DNA of 7,049 bases, taken from an uncultured Corynebacterium sp. GTDB lineage: Bacteria; Actinomycetota; Actinomycetes; Mycobacteriales; Mycobacteriaceae. Each line of letters begins with the position of its first letter. Position 1 is the stretch's first letter. Position numbers and translations under genes: made by a program. The notes beneath the pieces are model-generated. The model searched no databases, was not told the DNA's origin, and saw only the letters and a program-made list of their open reading frames with translations. The stretch is taken from contig NZ_CAMICL010000074.1 in NCBI RefSeq assembly GCF_946221105.1, positions 1-7,049 of the forward strand, given 5' to 3'. Of the stretch, positions 6,277-7,049 are shown piece after piece.

Positions 6277-6903
6277 ATGGGGGAAATCTTCGGGCAGATC
6301 GGGGAGCTGCTGCTGCCGCGGCGATGCGCGGGCTGCCGCGCGCCGGGGGAGCTGCTGTGCCCAGCGTGCCGCACAGGCCTGGCGACGCCACCGCAACGCG
6401 TCTTCCCCAACACCTCCCCGCACGCGCCGGTGTTCGCGCTCGGGCCGTACGCGGACCCGCACCGCGGGGTGATCCTGGCCATGAAGGAGCGCAACCATCT
6501 GGCAGTGCGCCGCCACGTCGGCGCGGTGCTCTCGGCCGCGCTGGACTACCTGGAGGCGCGCGGGGAGATCCCTGTTGGGTCGGTGCTGGTGCCGGCGCCC
6601 ACGAGGGAGCGCTCCGCTCGGGCCCGCGGAGGCGACCCGGTGGAGCAGGTCTGCCGCGCCACCGGCAGGCGGGTCGCGCCCGTTTTGCGGTTGGATCCGC
6701 GGACGGCGGACCAGTCCGGCCTGGACGAAGCCGGTCGGCGGGCCAACCTTTCCGGGCGCGTGCAGATCTCCGGCGTGCCCGCCGGCCGGGTCGTGCTCGT
6801 GGACGACGTGGTCACCACCGGCGCGACAATGCAGGCCAGCGCCGCGCTTCTGCTCTCGCGCGGGGCCGATGTCGCCGCGTGCGTGGCCCTGTGCGCGGCG
6901 TAG
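6277..6903 (+). CDS. ComF-family phosphoribosyltransferase-like protein
   Basis: The 208-residue product resembles ComF/GntX proteins. It has an N-terminal zinc-ribbon type four-cysteine motif (Cys17, Cys20, Cys28, Cys31 in RRCAGC and LLCPACRTGL), the YADPHRGVILAMKERNH segment (58-74) where the family has its Y-x-x-x-x-R-x-L-I-x-x-x-K pattern, a VLVPAPT strand (103-109) and the PRPP-binding loop VVLVDDVVTTGAT (172-184). In the relative Bacillus system ComF is needed for DNA uptake, but in non-competent actinobacteria the substrate is unknown, so competence should not be assumed. The gene starts ten bases after lpqB, a placement also found in other corynebacteria. The ATG at 6277 is the first start in frame after the lpqB stop and places the cysteine motif at its usual distance from the N-terminus. 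Confidence 0.9.
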   Translation: MGEIFGQIGELLLPRRCAGCRAPGELLCPACRTGLATPPQRVFPNTSPHAPVFALGPYADPHRGVILAMKERNHLAVRRHVGAVLSAALDYLEARGEIPVGSVLVPAPTRERSARARGGDPVEQVCRATGRRVAPVLRLDPRTADQSGLDEAGRRANLSGRVQISGVPAGRVVLVDDVVTTGATMQASAALLLSRGADVAACVALCAA

Positions 6904-7049
6904 GGGCGGTCCTGGCAGGGGCTTGGCGGCGGATTCCTGACACATTGCGGCGGCCATTTGCGCCGACCTGGGGATTTAGGGCCAGCTTGACAGATTCGCT
7001 TTGTGTCAAGTGGTTGTGAACGGGTTTAGGTGTTAGATCGTGATGGGTT
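6904..7049. other. Non-coding right end with no identified gene
   Basis: No recognisable protein-coding region begins here. A GTG-ATG pair at 7040-7045 could be the start of the next gene, but only a few bases follow, so it cannot be judged. In C. glutamicum the gene after the comF homologue is a ribosome hibernation factor. Nothing here confirms or excludes it. The second half is noticeably lower in GC than the coding regions and carries the inverted repeats listed separately. No intrinsic terminator with a T-run is seen after comF. Confidence 0.5.
6986..7010. repeat. Perfect 7-base inverted repeat CTTGACA / TGTCAAG
   Basis: CTTGACA (6986-6992) and TGTCAAG (7004-7010) are exact inverted copies with an 11-base centre. 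The arm starts are 18 bases apart, so they do not lie exactly one or two helical turns apart. The left arm also reads as a -35-like TTGACA, but no good -10 lies 16-18 bases downstream. A further TGACACA at 6938-6944 is an exact inverted match to TGTGTCA at 7002-7008. This could be an operator for the next gene or the end of a mobile element; the sequence alone does not decide. Confidence 0.45.

Noticed and set aside
4416..6494. Long open frame on the minus strand (692 codons) across lpqB
   Set aside because: It is antisense to lpqB and comF, has Arg/His/Gly/Ala-biased composition and no recognisable domain; a codon-bias shadow.
6947..6966. GC-rich small hairpin as a terminator after comF
   Set aside because: The CGGCG/CGCCG stem is only five base pairs and is not followed by a T-run.
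6987..7015. TTGACA as the -35 of a promoter for the next gene
   Set aside because: No reasonable -10 lies 16-18 bases downstream; TTAGAT at 7033-7038 is too far, so no promoter is called.

Overview
The window is high-GC actinobacterial DNA, almost certainly from a Corynebacterium species. The evidence is a recognisable tmk - mtrA - mtrB - lpqB - comF-like block, the order known from corynebacteria and mycobacteria, together with G/C-ending codons and strong purine-rich ribosome binding sites. The species cannot be named from the sequence alone.

Layout. From 1 to 981 on the minus strand runs the 5' part of a gene that leaves the window at the left edge. It encodes a membrane-anchored or secreted, Pro/Thr/Ser/Glu/Ala-rich protein of at least 327 residues. 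From 982 to 1207 is a divergent intergenic region holding an AT-rich pocket, a palindromic GTTAC/GTAAC site that resembles reported MtrA-binding sequences, and a GC-rich hairpin just before the minus-strand ribosome binding site. From 1208 to 6266 on the plus strand is a tight, probably single operon: a very acidic DUF4259-like protein, thymidylate kinase (tmk), the response regulator MtrA, its sensor kinase MtrB and the lipoprotein LpqB. A ComF-type phosphoribosyltransferase follows 10 bases after lpqB. The last 146 bases (6904-7049) have no recognisable gene but contain several TTGACA/TGTCAA inverted repeats.

How the genes fit together. MtrB is a two-transmembrane sensor kinase that phosphorylates MtrA at Asp53. 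LpqB is the envelope lipoprotein known to modulate MtrB. In relatives this three-part system controls cell-wall remodelling, osmoprotection and division genes. A possible MtrA site between the operon head and a divergent envelope gene suggests autoregulation plus control of a surface protein, but this is inference. In C. glutamicum and mycobacteria sahH precedes tmk; here that place is taken by the DUF4259 gene and the divergent envelope gene.

The most unusual points are the apparent CTG start of mtrB, placed behind an excellent Shine-Dalgarno sequence and in frame with the mtrA stop codon, the divergent regulatory region, and a possible leaderless promoter for comF that overlaps the lpqB stop. 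No wholly new multi-gene system is evident; the least described parts are the envelope protein and the DUF4259 gene.
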